From Litorimonas sp051251645 (GTDB taxonomy: Bacteria; Pseudomonadota; Alphaproteobacteria; Caulobacterales; Maricaulaceae): DNA of 64,000 nt. Shown here one piece after another: positions 9,518-17,938 of this stretch; within the stretch, counting starts at the first letter, position 1, and each line of letters starts with the position of its first letter. The DNA lies in contig JBPOEY010000001.1 of assembly GCA_051251645.1 (NCBI GenBank), positions 682,001 to 746,000 on the forward strand, read 5' to 3'. The notes under the pieces are model-generated. The model ran no database searches and had not been told where the DNA came from. It was given only the letters and a program-made list of their open reading frames with translations. A program made the position numbers and the translations under genes.

Positions 9518-10285
9518 ATGGTCGATTTCATCTCCGAAGTCGAAGAGGAACTTCGCAAGGACGATTACAACAAGTTCCTACGTAAATTCGGGCCTCTTAT
9601 TATTGGTATATTGATTGCGATTGTAATCGCCGTCGGTGTCGTCGAATGGCGCGACTATAGTCAGGACCGGACGGCTCGTGCCGCCTCCTATAGCTACCTT
9701 GAAGCGGACCAATTGCTACAAGACGGCAAAATTGACCAATCCCGTTTGGCCTTTCTGGCTCTCGCGGATGTGGCTCCGGATGGCTATGCAGGGCTTTCCC
9801 TGATGCGGGCCGCCATTATTTCGGCTGAGCAGGGCAATGAAGCTGAAGCCATCCGTCTTTACGACGCGGCGAGTAATCGGTTTAACCTTGAGCGCCATGC
9901 ACAGCTGGCGGCACTCAAATCGGCTTATATTGTCGCGAACCGCGGCGAATGGGGCGATGTCGAACAGCGTGTGTCGCGTTTGGCTGCCGAAGACGCGCCG
10001 TATGAATTCCTCGCCCGCGAACTGCTTGCGACCGCTGCCCTTAATCAAGGCAAGATGGATCAAGCCCGCGCCGAATTTGCTTATCTCGATACTATTCCGG
10101 GGGTGCCGGACACGGTCGCTCGCCGCGCGCAGCAGGCTCTCGTCTTGATGAGCACGACCGCTGCGACCGGACAAACGCCAAGCTTAGATGCCCCTGATGC
10201 TCCGATGCTGGAGCTGCCCAACGGGTCCACTGTTGAAGAGGGTTCCGATAATGAAGAGGGGTCCGACAATGACGACACACCTTAA
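9518..10285 (+). CDS. YfgM-like TPR membrane protein
   Basis: 255 aa with a cytoplasmic N-terminal segment, one membrane helix (about residues 27-44, GPLIIGILIAIVIAVGVV) and a helical TPR-like domain. It ends in an acidic, repetitive tail of EEGSDN units. The pattern matches the YfgM/ancillary SecYEG translocon family, whose gene commonly precedes bamB, as here. YfgM links the Sec translocon with periplasmic chaperones. It overlaps the bamB start by 17 bases. The acidic tail overlaps the bamB translation start region and may simply reflect that overlap. Confidence 0.8.
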   Translation: MVDFISEVEEELRKDDYNKFLRKFGPLIIGILIAIVIAVGVVEWRDYSQDRTARAASYSYLEADQLLQDGKIDQSRLAFLALADVAPDGYAGLSLMRAAIISAEQGNEAEAIRLYDAASNRFNLERHAQLAALKSAYIVANRGEWGDVEQRVSRLAAEDAPYEFLARELLATAALNQGKMDQARAEFAYLDTIPGVPDTVARRAQQALVLMSTTAATGQTPSLDAPDAPMLELPNGSTVEEGSDNEEGSDNDDTP

Positions 10286-11702
10286 ACCGTTTCTGACAGC
10301 TGCGCTGGCCACCGTTCTGCTGACGGGCTGTTCGACGCTGAGTTCGATAAATCCTTTTGGTGGCGATGGACCGGATCAAGGCGATATTGCTGGATCTGAT
10401 CGCCGGATTTCTATTCTTGAACTTAACGATACGCTGTCGGTTGATGGCACTGTTACACCAGATCAAATCGTTTTGCCGCCGGTGTACGTCAACACAGATT
10501 GGCCACAGCTTGGCGGGAATGTCGCCCACGTGGTTCAGCACACAGGCGCATCTGGCCCGCTTGAGAAAATCTGGTCCAAGGATGTGGGTGACGGATCCAA
10601 CCGTAAGGGCTTTATCGCCGCGCCGCCAGTGATCGCCAATGGGGTGATCTATGTCATGGATGCGGACAGCACGGTTCGCGCTTTCAATGAGGCAGGTGGA
10701 AGCCGCATCTGGGATTTTAAAATCGAAGTCTCTGAGGCCGATACGACGCGGACCAAAGATACCTCCATCATTGATCGTATTCGCGATCCACGATCTTTCA
10801 TCGATGGGTCGGGTAAGGATAAAGACGGTGTCGGCGGCGGTGTCGCCTATGATGATGGCGTCCTCTATGTCTCTTCTGGCCTGGGTGTTTTGATCGCTCT
10901 CGACGCCACGACAGGTGACGAACTCTGGCGCAAGCGCGTTCGCGTTCCACTCCATTCCGCGCCAACGGTCGCGAATGGCAAAGTCTATGCCATTACCGAT
11001 GATAACGAAATTATGGCGTTTGACGCGGGCGACAAAGGCGCTATTCTTTGGACCTATCAGGGGATTGTTGAAACGGCGCGCATGTTAACGGTTCCTGCGC
11101 CGGCCGTGGTTAATGATGTCGTTATTGCGCCTTTCTCCTCCGGGGAACTTGTGGCGTTGCGCGCGCAGAATGGCGGCGTTTTGTGGCAGGATGCGTTGGC
11201 ATCTTCGGCACGTCTGACACCGCTCGCCGCGCTGAACGATATTGCCTTTGGTCCGGTCATTGCAGACGGATATGTTGTTGCAACCGCGCAATCTGGTGTC
11301 ATGACAGCGTTCGATCTCCGGACGGGGCAGCGTGTCTGGTCACAACCCGCAGGGTCTATCGGCATGCCGTGGATTGCTGGGGATTTCATCTTCACTATGA
11401 CCACAGACGGCAAAGTCGCCGCCCTGTCTAAAATCAATGGATCCGTGATCTGGATTCAGCAATTAGAAACGTTTCGGAAGCCTAAGAAACGGAAAGACCG
11501 CATAGTGTGGTCCGGTCCGGTCTTAGCGGGCGAACGTCTTGTCGTCGCGTCCAGCCGTGGCCGCATGATGATCATCAACCCATATGACGGCTCGATCATT
11601 GAAGACCGTAAACTGGGCGGCTCTGTCATGGTGCCCCCAATTATTGCCAATGAAACCATCTATATGCTCACGGATAAAGCCAAACTGATCGCTCTCCGAT
11701 GA
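10269..11702 (+). CDS. bamB: Outer membrane protein assembly factor BamB
   Basis: PQQ-like beta-propeller lipoprotein of the BAM complex, which helps insert outer-membrane barrels. The ATG at 10269 is chosen because it is followed by a clear lipoprotein signal (lipobox LTGC, Cys about residue 17) and preceded by GAGGGG; longer in-frame starts give no signal peptide. Repeats of the propeller are visible as segments such as VYVMDADSTVRAF, GVLIALDATTGDELW, VTAFDLRTGQRVW-like and VAALSKINGSVIW. The last codons overlap der (ATGA), so yfgM-like, bamB and der form one transcription unit, the same order as in many bacteria. Confidence 0.92.
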   Translation: MTTHLKPFLTAALATVLLTGCSTLSSINPFGGDGPDQGDIAGSDRRISILELNDTLSVDGTVTPDQIVLPPVYVNTDWPQLGGNVAHVVQHTGASGPLEKIWSKDVGDGSNRKGFIAAPPVIANGVIYVMDADSTVRAFNEAGGSRIWDFKIEVSEADTTRTKDTSIIDRIRDPRSFIDGSGKDKDGVGGGVAYDDGVLYVSSGLGVLIALDATTGDELWRKRVRVPLHSAPTVANGKVYAITDDNEIMAFDAGDKGAILWTYQGIVETARMLTVPAPAVVNDVVIAPFSSGELVALRAQNGGVLWQDALASSARLTPLAALNDIAFGPVIADGYVVATAQSGVMTAFDLRTGQRVWSQPAGSIGMPWIAGDFIFTMTTDGKVAALSKINGSVIWIQQLETFRKPKKRKDRIVWSGPVLAGERLVVASSRGRMMIINPYDGSIIEDRKLGGSVMVPPIIANETIYMLTDKAKLIALR

Positions 11703-13141
11703 GTAAATACAGAGAAGAGATCGAAGACGATATCGACCCAGACGCCCCTAAAATGCGTCCGCCGCGCATTGCGGTTGTCGGTCGTCCCAATGTCGGCAAG
11801 TCAACTTTGTTTAATCGACTTGCGGGCAAGAAGCTCGCCATTGTCGATGATACGCCGGGCGTAACGCGCGATGTGCGCGAAGCGAAATCCAAAATCCGCG
11901 GTCACGAAATGACTTTGCTGGATACGGCGGGCTATGAGAATGCCAAAGGCGATAAGTTGGAAGCCCGGATGCGCGCTGGCACTGAAGGCGCTGTTATGGG
12001 CGCTGATCTCATCTTGTTTATCTATGATGCGCGGGCCGGTGTGACGCCGCTCGATCGTATCTTTGCCCAATACGTGCGGAAGAGTGGCAAGCCCGTTATT
12101 CTAGTCGCGAATAAGGTCGAAAGCTCCGCCGCCGATGTCGGCGTTACAGAGGGCTATTCCCTCGGCATGGGGGATCCTGTCGAAGTCGCGGCTGAGCATA
12201 ATCTCGGCTTTGTCGATCTTGATGATGTGATCGAGATGGCACTCCGCGAGATCGATTTGACCGAACCCGAAGAGATGGATTTTAGTGAAGCGCCGGTACG
12301 GATCGCCATTATCGGTCGTCCGAATGCCGGTAAATCGACGCTGATCAATACGCTGATCGGCAAAGACCGCTTGCTCGTGGGACCCGAAGCGGGCGTGACG
12401 CGTGACAGTATTACCATTGATCATGTTTGGCAGGGGCGTCGCGTTCAGTTCCACGATACGGCGGGGATAAGAAAAAAAGCCAGAGTGCATGAGAAGCTCG
12501 AAGTCATGAGCGTATCGGACACAATCCGCGCGCTCCGTTTCGCCCAAGTCGTCATAATGTTGATGGATGCGACGTCGCCCTTCGACAAACAAGATTTGCA
12601 ATTGGCGAGCCTCGTCGAGCGCGAAGGTCGGGCTATGGTGATTGGCGTGACAAAGTGGGATTTGGTCGAGAATAAGTCTGAGTTGTCCAAAGCATTGCGC
12701 GAAATGGCCGGGCGTTTGCTGCCGCAATTTGGTGGTGTTCCGGTCGTGACCTTCTCGGGTTTGACAGGAAAAAGCGTCGATAAATTGCTGCCCGCGATTG
12801 AGCGTATTCATAATGATTGGTCGGCCAAGATTAAGACGTCTGAGCTTAATGATTGGCTGATTGAAAAAGTCGCGCGACATCCCCCGCCCGCGGTTGCGGG
12901 CCGTCGGATCAAGCCAAAGTATATTAGCCAAACCAAAACGCGCCCACCGACATTTGTATTGAAATGTTCGCGTGCGGAAAAGCTGCCAGAGAGCTATCGT
13001 CGCTATCTGGTCAATGGTCTGCGCGAAGACTTTGGACTGCCTGGCATTCCCATCCGTATGATCGTGAAGGCGGATGAAAATCCGTATGATAATATCAAGC
13101 GGATCAAGGGCCGAGAGCCGCTTGGCGAGAAGAAACGCTAG
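11699..13141 (+). CDS. der: Ribosome-associated GTPase Der (EngA)
   Basis: Tandem-domain GTPase needed for 50S subunit maturation. Two P-loops are visible, GRPNVGKST from residue 28 and GRPNAGKST from residue 206. Each has its own DTPGVTR/DTAG and NK-D/TKWD motifs. The C-terminal KH-like domain contains the HPPPAVAGRRIKPKY and GLPGIPIRMIVK stretches. At 480 aa it has the usual length, with an acidic N-terminal extension of about 20 residues. It overlaps bamB by four bases. Confidence 0.96.
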   Translation: MSKYREEIEDDIDPDAPKMRPPRIAVVGRPNVGKSTLFNRLAGKKLAIVDDTPGVTRDVREAKSKIRGHEMTLLDTAGYENAKGDKLEARMRAGTEGAVMGADLILFIYDARAGVTPLDRIFAQYVRKSGKPVILVANKVESSAADVGVTEGYSLGMGDPVEVAAEHNLGFVDLDDVIEMALREIDLTEPEEMDFSEAPVRIAIIGRPNAGKSTLINTLIGKDRLLVGPEAGVTRDSITIDHVWQGRRVQFHDTAGIRKKARVHEKLEVMSVSDTIRALRFAQVVIMLMDATSPFDKQDLQLASLVEREGRAMVIGVTKWDLVENKSELSKALREMAGRLLPQFGGVPVVTFSGLTGKSVDKLLPAIERIHNDWSAKIKTSELNDWLIEKVARHPPPAVAGRRIKPKYISQTKTRPPTFVLKCSRAEKLPESYRRYLVNGLREDFGLPGIPIRMIVKADENPYDNIKRIKGREPLGEKKR

Positions 13142-13158
13142 CAAAACGTAATATATAT

Positions 13159-13190
13159 TTGACATTTCGACGTTCGATCCTATGTAAGAT
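13159..13190 (+). promoter_or_regulatory. Putative promoter of the membrane-protein/HTH module
   Basis: TTGACA at 13159-13164 is a perfect -35 hexamer. The -10 is less clear: TATGTA at 13181 (spacer 16) or TAAGAT at 13185. Either choice falls inside or against the palindrome at 13182-13201. Confidence 0.55.
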
Positions 13191-13201
13191 ATATCTTACA
13201 T
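13182..13201. promoter_or_regulatory. Perfect 20-bp palindromic operator candidate
   Basis: ATGTAAGATATATCTTACAT is a perfect inverted repeat. It overlaps the presumed -10 region and lies just upstream of the GGAGG ribosome site (13202-13206) of the first gene of a two-gene module. The second gene encodes an HTH regulator, so autoregulation is the natural reading. This is inference from position and symmetry. Confidence 0.7.
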
Positions 13202-13211
13202 GGAGGATCGA

Positions 13212-13691
13212 ATGTCGATCATTGCAGATATGAGTGAGCCAGAACGCCAGAGTTGGGTAACGCTGCTGGCAGACGGTTTGGTGTTTATGTGGTTCTGGAA
13301 AACGATTGCGCCGGGATGGTCATTTATTCCTGATAATTTCACGCCTAGCGAGACGGCTGGCCTGTTTATCAAACTGGTTATCGTCACAATTTTTTATCAC
13401 ACGGTCATCAGCATAATTTTCGCGTTGCGACGCCGGAAAGGCGATGTCGCGAAAGACGAGCGTGATCTAGAAATACAGTCCTTCGGAACGCGTGTTGGTT
13501 ATTTGGCCCTGCATTTCGGTGTCGGCTTTATCATCGTAACCGCGCTGCTCAGCTATATTGTGGGTGACGCCTATTCACCCTCAGTGGCGCTCACGACACC
13601 GGTGCAATTCATCCTTGCCCTGACATTTCTCAGCTATGTGGCCGACCTCTTGCGTCACGGTGTCGCCGTCACACGATATAGAGTGACATAA
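13212..13691 (+). CDS. Four-helix membrane protein of an HTH-linked module
   Basis: About 159 aa with four likely membrane helices: VTLLADGLVFMWFWKTI, IKLVIVTIFYHTVISIIF, LHFGVGFIIVTALLSYIV and FILALTFLSYVADLL. A basic and acidic loop RRRKGDVAKDERDLEI lies in the middle. ATG 13212 is preferred over the ATG at 13200, because GGAGG sits five bases before it and the earlier ATG lies inside the palindrome. The stop overlaps the next start by one base, so this gene and the HTH gene are translationally coupled. It resembles small integral-membrane partners of XRE regulators, but no function is known. Confidence 0.75.
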   Translation: MSIIADMSEPERQSWVTLLADGLVFMWFWKTIAPGWSFIPDNFTPSETAGLFIKLVIVTIFYHTVISIIFALRRRKGDVAKDERDLEIQSFGTRVGYLALHFGVGFIIVTALLSYIVGDAYSPSVALTTPVQFILALTFLSYVADLLRHGVAVTRYRVT

Positions 13692-13918
13692 TGGGGGGTA
13701 AAAAATCTCATATTGCGAACCAGATCAAACGGATTCGCGTGGCCCGGACGGAGATGACGCAGGCCGAATTGGCGCGCCGGGTTGGTGCGACGCGTCAAAC
13801 CATTATCGCGATTGAAGCTGAGAAATATTCGCCGTCTTTAGAGTTGGCCTTTCGCCTGTCGCATGTGCTGAATGAGCCCATCGAAGAGCTGTTTCAATTC
13901 AGTGGCGAATGGGGCTAA
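13691..13918 (+). CDS. XRE-family HTH transcriptional regulator, short
   Basis: 75 aa that are essentially only a DNA-binding domain: IRVARTEMTQAELARRVGATRQTIIAIEAEKYSPSLELAFRLSHVL is a classical helix-turn-helix of the Cro/XRE type, with the recognition helix around TRQTIIAIE. Such short regulators are commonly paired with a small membrane protein, as here. The probable target is the 20-bp palindrome in front of the operon, 500 bases upstream. Confidence 0.88.
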   Translation: MGGKKSHIANQIKRIRVARTEMTQAELARRVGATRQTIIAIEAEKYSPSLELAFRLSHVLNEPIEELFQFSGEWG

Positions 13919-13944
13919 GGTGGGCGATCATTCTGGAGTAAAAT

Positions 13945-14949
13945 ATGACTGATATTAAGGCCTATGCCGCAACGGAAGCGGGCGGACAACTCGCGCCGTT
14001 TTCCTATGATCCAGGCCCCATCGGCGCGGATGAAGTTGAAATCCGCATTACCGCCTGTGGCGTCTGTCACTCTGATGTCTCCATGATCAATAATGACTGG
14101 CGCGGCAGCCGTTATCCGCTTGTGCCAGGACATGAAGTCGTTGGCGAAATTGCCGACCTAGGCGCCGATGTGACACATCTTAAAGTGGGTCAAATGGTCG
14201 GCGTTGGCTGGACGTCGCATAGTTGCCAGCATTGCTCGCCCTGCCTCTCTGGACGGCAGCAGCGCTGCGAAACTGGCACAACGACCATCGCCGGACGCGG
14301 CGGTTTTGCCGATCGTATCCGGGTCCAGCACATTTGGGCTGTGCCGCTGCCCGACGGGATTGATGTGCAATCAGCGGGCCCGCTGTTTTGCGGTGGGATT
14401 ACGGTTTTTGCCCCGTTCCTCGATTTCAATTTAAAGCCAACAGACCGCGTCGGCATCATCGGCATTGGCGGTCTCGGTCACTTGGCGGTACAGTTTGCGA
14501 ATGCATGGGGCTGTGAAGTGACGGCGTTCACCTCCTCCATGGATAAGGAAAACGAGCTTAAAACCCTCGGCGCGCACCGGATCGTCAACAGCCGTGATGA
14601 CGATGCGATCAAAGCTGAAAAAGGTTATTTCGATTATATTCTGACGACGGTAAATGTCAGCTTGAATTGGCCGTTATTTATGCGGGCGTTGCGTCCCGAA
14701 GGAAAACTCATCACGGTCGGTATTATCCCCGAGCCCATGGGTATACCTGCCGGAGCCCTCGTCGGTGGCGCGCGTATGGTCGCCGGATCGGACACAGGTC
14801 CGCCCGATATGGTCGCTAAAATGCTGGAATTCTGCGTCCGTCACGACATCAAGCCGATGATCGAGACCTTCCCCATGTCGGCGTGTAACGAAGCGATTGA
14901 ACGGCTTGAATCCGGCAAAGCGCGTTACCGGATCGTGCTAGAAAATTAG
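13945..14949 (+). CDS. Zinc-dependent alcohol dehydrogenase (YahK/CAD type)
   Basis: Medium-chain dehydrogenase/reductase of 334 aa. Catalytic zinc ligands appear in CGVCHSD and GHEVVGE. The structural zinc lobe is CQHCSPCLSGRQQRC, with all four cysteines present. The nucleotide-binding loop is GIGGLGHLAVQFA, and the following VTAFTSS suggests preference for NADPH, as in YahK-type aldehyde reductases. The catalytic Cys segment GPLFCGGITVF is intact. GGAGTAAAAT precedes the ATG. It stands alone, 26 bases after the HTH gene, and converges with the SDR gene. Likely substrate: aldehydes, unspecified. Confidence 0.88.
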   Translation: MTDIKAYAATEAGGQLAPFSYDPGPIGADEVEIRITACGVCHSDVSMINNDWRGSRYPLVPGHEVVGEIADLGADVTHLKVGQMVGVGWTSHSCQHCSPCLSGRQQRCETGTTTIAGRGGFADRIRVQHIWAVPLPDGIDVQSAGPLFCGGITVFAPFLDFNLKPTDRVGIIGIGGLGHLAVQFANAWGCEVTAFTSSMDKENELKTLGAHRIVNSRDDDAIKAEKGYFDYILTTVNVSLNWPLFMRALRPEGKLITVGIIPEPMGIPAGALVGGARMVAGSDTGPPDMVAKMLEFCVRHDIKPMIETFPMSACNEAIERLESGKARYRIVLEN

Positions 14950-15677
14950 GCCTTAAAGTAAGGCGTGTCCCGGAAACTGACGCAGGTGTCATGCGCAGTG
15001 TAATCCGGGCTCAGCATGTCGACGATCAACGGGGCAACATCATAGGGCGTCGGCAGTGTGTCGACGTCTTCGCCGGGCATGGCTTTGGCGCGCATTTGGG
15101 TTTTCGTGCCGCCGGGGTTCAGCAAGTTAACGCGAATGTTCGTGATGTCCGCGATCTCTTCGGCCCAGCATCGCACGAATGTCTCCATTCCGGCCTTAGA
15201 CGCGGCATAAGCCCCCCAATAGGCACGGGGCGCTTGTGCAACGGAACTGGTGACAAAGACGGCGCGCCCTGCGTCGCTGACGCGCAATAATGGATCAAGC
15301 GAGCGGATGAGGCGATAGGGCGCCGTCATATTGACGTCGATAATCCGCATCCAATCCTTGGGCGTGACGTGGTTGGCCGGGGTAATGTCGCCGAGAACGC
15401 CCGCATTGCAAAACAGACCATCTAGCCGTCCGTAACGCTCGTTCAACAACCCACCCAACCGATCAATTTGGTCGAAATCGCGCAGATCCATCGGCACAAG
15501 CGAGCAGGTTCCGCCCATCGCTTTGATCTCATCATCGAGCGATTCAAGCCCGCCTTGCGTGCGGGCGAGCGCGACAACGTGGCTTCCAGCTGCGGCCAGC
15601 GTTTTCGCCGCCGCGTAGCCAATACCGCGCGATGCCCCGGTAACGAGGGTAATGCGTCCGTCCAAAGGTTTGGTCAT
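14946..15677 (-). CDS. SDR family NAD(P)-dependent oxidoreductase
   Basis: Classical short-chain dehydrogenase of about 243 aa. Cofactor motif TGASRGIGYA is near the N-terminus, NAG in CNAGVLG, and the active site is S...Y-x3-K (VTSSVAQAPRAYWGAYAASKAG). The ATG at 15677 is chosen because the earlier in-frame start would run back into purF. It follows purF by four bases and is the last gene of the radA-cvpA-purF-SDR series, an arrangement common in Alphaproteobacteria. Substrate unknown. The stop overlaps the convergent alcohol dehydrogenase stop by four bases. Confidence 0.9.
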   Translation of the reverse strand: MTKPLDGRITLVTGASRGIGYAAAKTLAAAGSHVVALARTQGGLESLDDEIKAMGGTCSLVPMDLRDFDQIDRLGGLLNERYGRLDGLFCNAGVLGDITPANHVTPKDWMRIIDVNMTAPYRLIRSLDPLLRVSDAGRAVFVTSSVAQAPRAYWGAYAASKAGMETFVRCWAEEIADITNIRVNLLNPGGTKTQMRAKAMPGEDVDTLPTPYDVAPLIVDMLSPDYTAHDTCVSFRDTPYFKA

Positions 15678-15681
15678 GAGT

Positions 15682-17160
15682 TTAGGCGTGTTCCACAAGG
15701 AAAGAGAGTTGTTTGCCGCCGCCCGCGCGTTCACGCTCAATATCAATAAGCGGCGTGGGATAGCAGCCCGTGAAGCAATGGTCGGTATATTGCGGCGCGT
15801 CTTCGTGGCGATATTCTTCGCCCATAGCCCAATAGAGACCTTCTATCGAGAGAAAGCCGAGGCTGTCGACTTCAAGCATATGCGTCATTTCTTCGAGCGA
15901 ATAATTGGCGGCGATTAGCTTGTCTTTGCTCGGCATATCAATGCCGTAGTGATCTGGATACTTAATGGGTGGGGAGGCCGAGCGGAAATGGACTTCCTTG
16001 GCGCCCGCCGCCTTGATCATCCGTACGATCTTCGTTGACGTTGTGCCGCGGACAATCGAATCATCGACGAGGAGCACACGTTTGCCTTCGATCATGGACC
16101 GGTTGGCGGAATGCTTAAGGCGCACACCCATGTCGCGCATGCCTTGGGTCGGCTGAATAAAAGTCCGGCCGACGTAATGGTTGCGGATAATGCCAAGTTC
16201 GAACGGAATGCCTGTTTCTTGCGAAAAGCCGAGCGCGGCAGGAACACCAGAGTCCGGTACGGGAATAATCACATCGACATCGGCCGGTGTTTCTTGAGCC
16301 AAACGATTTCCCATGCGTTTGCGCACTTCATAGACGCTTTTGTCGTCAACAATGGAATCAGGACGGGCGAAATAGACAAATTCAAAAATACAGGGCCGTT
16401 TTTCCGCGTTCGGAAAGGCGGTGAAGCTGCGAATACCGTCTTCATTGATGACGACCACTTCGCCGGCGTCGACTTCGCGGATGAACGTGGCACCGACCAT
16501 GTCGAACGCGCAGGTCTCGGACGCGAGGACATAGCTGTCATGCATCCGACCGATTAGGAGTGGGCGAATGCCGAAGCGGTCGCGGGCGCCGACCATGCAG
16601 TCATTGGTCATACCGACAAAAGCGAAGCCGCCGTCAATTTGGCGCATGGCCGAGATAAACCGCTCGGTAAAATCTTTACCGCTAGAGCGGGCGACAAGGT
16701 GCAGCACGACTTCGGTGTCTGATGTGCTCTGGAACAAAGCGCCTTTATCAACCAGTGCCTCCTTGATCGTAAAGGCATTAGTGATGTGACCATTATGAGC
16801 GAGAGCAAAGCCGCCACTGTTCAGTTCAGAATAGAGCGGCTGAACGTCCCGTAGAACGGGTTCGCCGGCGGTGGAATAGCGGTTGTGACCAATCGCGATA
16901 TGTCCGGGCAGGCGTTCTGACGGATCATCGCCGGTAAAATTGTCGCCCACTAAACCGAGATGGCGTTCCGTATGGAATATCTTGCCATCCGATGTTGCGA
17001 TCCCGCAGGCTTCTTGACCGCGGTGTTGCAGGGCGTGGAGGCCGAGAGCGGTAAAACTGGCGGCGTTATCGACATTGAAAACGCCGAAGACACCGCATTC
17101 CTCGCGGATACGGTCATCCTCAATATCGATGTCAGTAGACACAGTGGGGTCGTCGATCAT
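15682..17160 (-). CDS. purF: Amidophosphoribosyltransferase
   Basis: First step of purine synthesis: PRPP plus glutamine gives phosphoribosylamine. The N-terminal nucleophile is Cys22 in EECGVFG, behind a 21-residue propeptide that must be removed. The glutaminase motifs (GIATSDG, GHNRYSTAG, AHNGHI) and the PRTase loop VLLVDDSIVRGTTS are intact. 492 aa is normal. The start overlaps the cvpA stop by four bases, so the two are translationally coupled. Confidence 0.97.
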   Translation of the reverse strand: MIDDPTVSTDIDIEDDRIREECGVFGVFNVDNAASFTALGLHALQHRGQEACGIATSDGKIFHTERHLGLVGDNFTGDDPSERLPGHIAIGHNRYSTAGEPVLRDVQPLYSELNSGGFALAHNGHITNAFTIKEALVDKGALFQSTSDTEVVLHLVARSSGKDFTERFISAMRQIDGGFAFVGMTNDCMVGARDRFGIRPLLIGRMHDSYVLASETCAFDMVGATFIREVDAGEVVVINEDGIRSFTAFPNAEKRPCIFEFVYFARPDSIVDDKSVYEVRKRMGNRLAQETPADVDVIIPVPDSGVPAALGFSQETGIPFELGIIRNHYVGRTFIQPTQGMRDMGVRLKHSANRSMIEGKRVLLVDDSIVRGTTSTKIVRMIKAAGAKEVHFRSASPPIKYPDHYGIDMPSKDKLIAANYSLEEMTHMLEVDSLGFLSIEGLYWAMGEEYRHEDAPQYTDHCFTGCYPTPLIDIERERAGGGKQLSFLVEHA

Positions 17161-17903
17161 GATCGAATCTCCTCGGCAATCCCATCAAGGTCACCGTCTT
17201 TGATACGGTCGGCATATGAGCGCATATCCGCGAAAGGCAAGGCCCGGATGACATTCCCAATGCTGTCGAGCAGGGGATAAAAGGTCGAATCGACAAAAAG
17301 GCCGGGTAATTGGGCCGGTTCAGCCTCTAATTGCTCGCGCATAGATTTCGGCATTTTGGCAACTACGTCAGGCGGAAAGCTCTGTGGGTTATTGGCGATA
17401 TAGTCGTTAAATTCACGCGCGTCTTGGGAGGCCCGGTAATCGGCTGACCAGAAAATAACGAATAATGACGCGACCAATAGCCCGCGCGCGATGCCAAAAG
17501 CCGCCCCGAGGAGACGGTCGATGAAGCCGGGCTTTTCGCCTCCGATCGTTTTGCCGATTTTTGCCATCACAACAGCCGCAAGAAAGTAGGAGAGGAAGCC
17601 GGTGCCAAGAACTAAGATACCGTCGGCAAGTTCAGCGGGCGATATCAGCCCCCGGGCTGCAAAGCGAAACTGTCCGTAAACGAATAATGTCACGATTGCT
17701 GCAAACAGGAGCGCGGTGATGGAAATAATCTCACGCATGAAGCCGCGAGCAAAGGCGTAAAGCCCAGAGATAATCAACAGGATCAATACAGCTGTGTCGA
17801 ACCCGTTGAAATTAAAGGATCCGATAGAGATCATTCCCGATAATTGCGGGACACCAAGAAGCTGAGCAGAAAAAGTCTCAACAGGCAAAATCTGGGCAAA
17901 CAT
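17157..17903 (-). CDS. cvpA: CvpA family membrane protein
   Basis: Inner-membrane protein named for its effect on colicin V production in E. coli and commonly cotranscribed with purF. It has four hydrophobic helices in the first 150 residues, with the family segment AFARGFMREIISI and the FIDRLLGAAFGIARG stretch. The C-terminal 90 residues are soluble and proline-rich. AGGA five bases upstream supports the ATG at 17903; an internal ATG at 17834 would also preserve the domain. It overlaps purF by four bases. Biochemical role unknown. Confidence 0.88.
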   Translation of the reverse strand: MFAQILPVETFSAQLLGVPQLSGMISIGSFNFNGFDTAVLILLIISGLYAFARGFMREIISITALLFAAIVTLFVYGQFRFAARGLISPAELADGILVLGTGFLSYFLAAVVMAKIGKTIGGEKPGFIDRLLGAAFGIARGLLVASLFVIFWSADYRASQDAREFNDYIANNPQSFPPDVVAKMPKSMREQLEAEPAQLPGLFVDSTFYPLLDSIGNVIRALPFADMRSYADRIKDGDLDGIAEEIRS

Positions 17904-17938
17904 GAGAATCCTGTGGCCGGATCGTTACCGAATAGTCG

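Noticed and set aside
15678..15746. Longer SDR start at 15746
   Set aside because: It would lie inside purF, and the protein from ATG 15677 already begins with the usual few residues before the cofactor motif.
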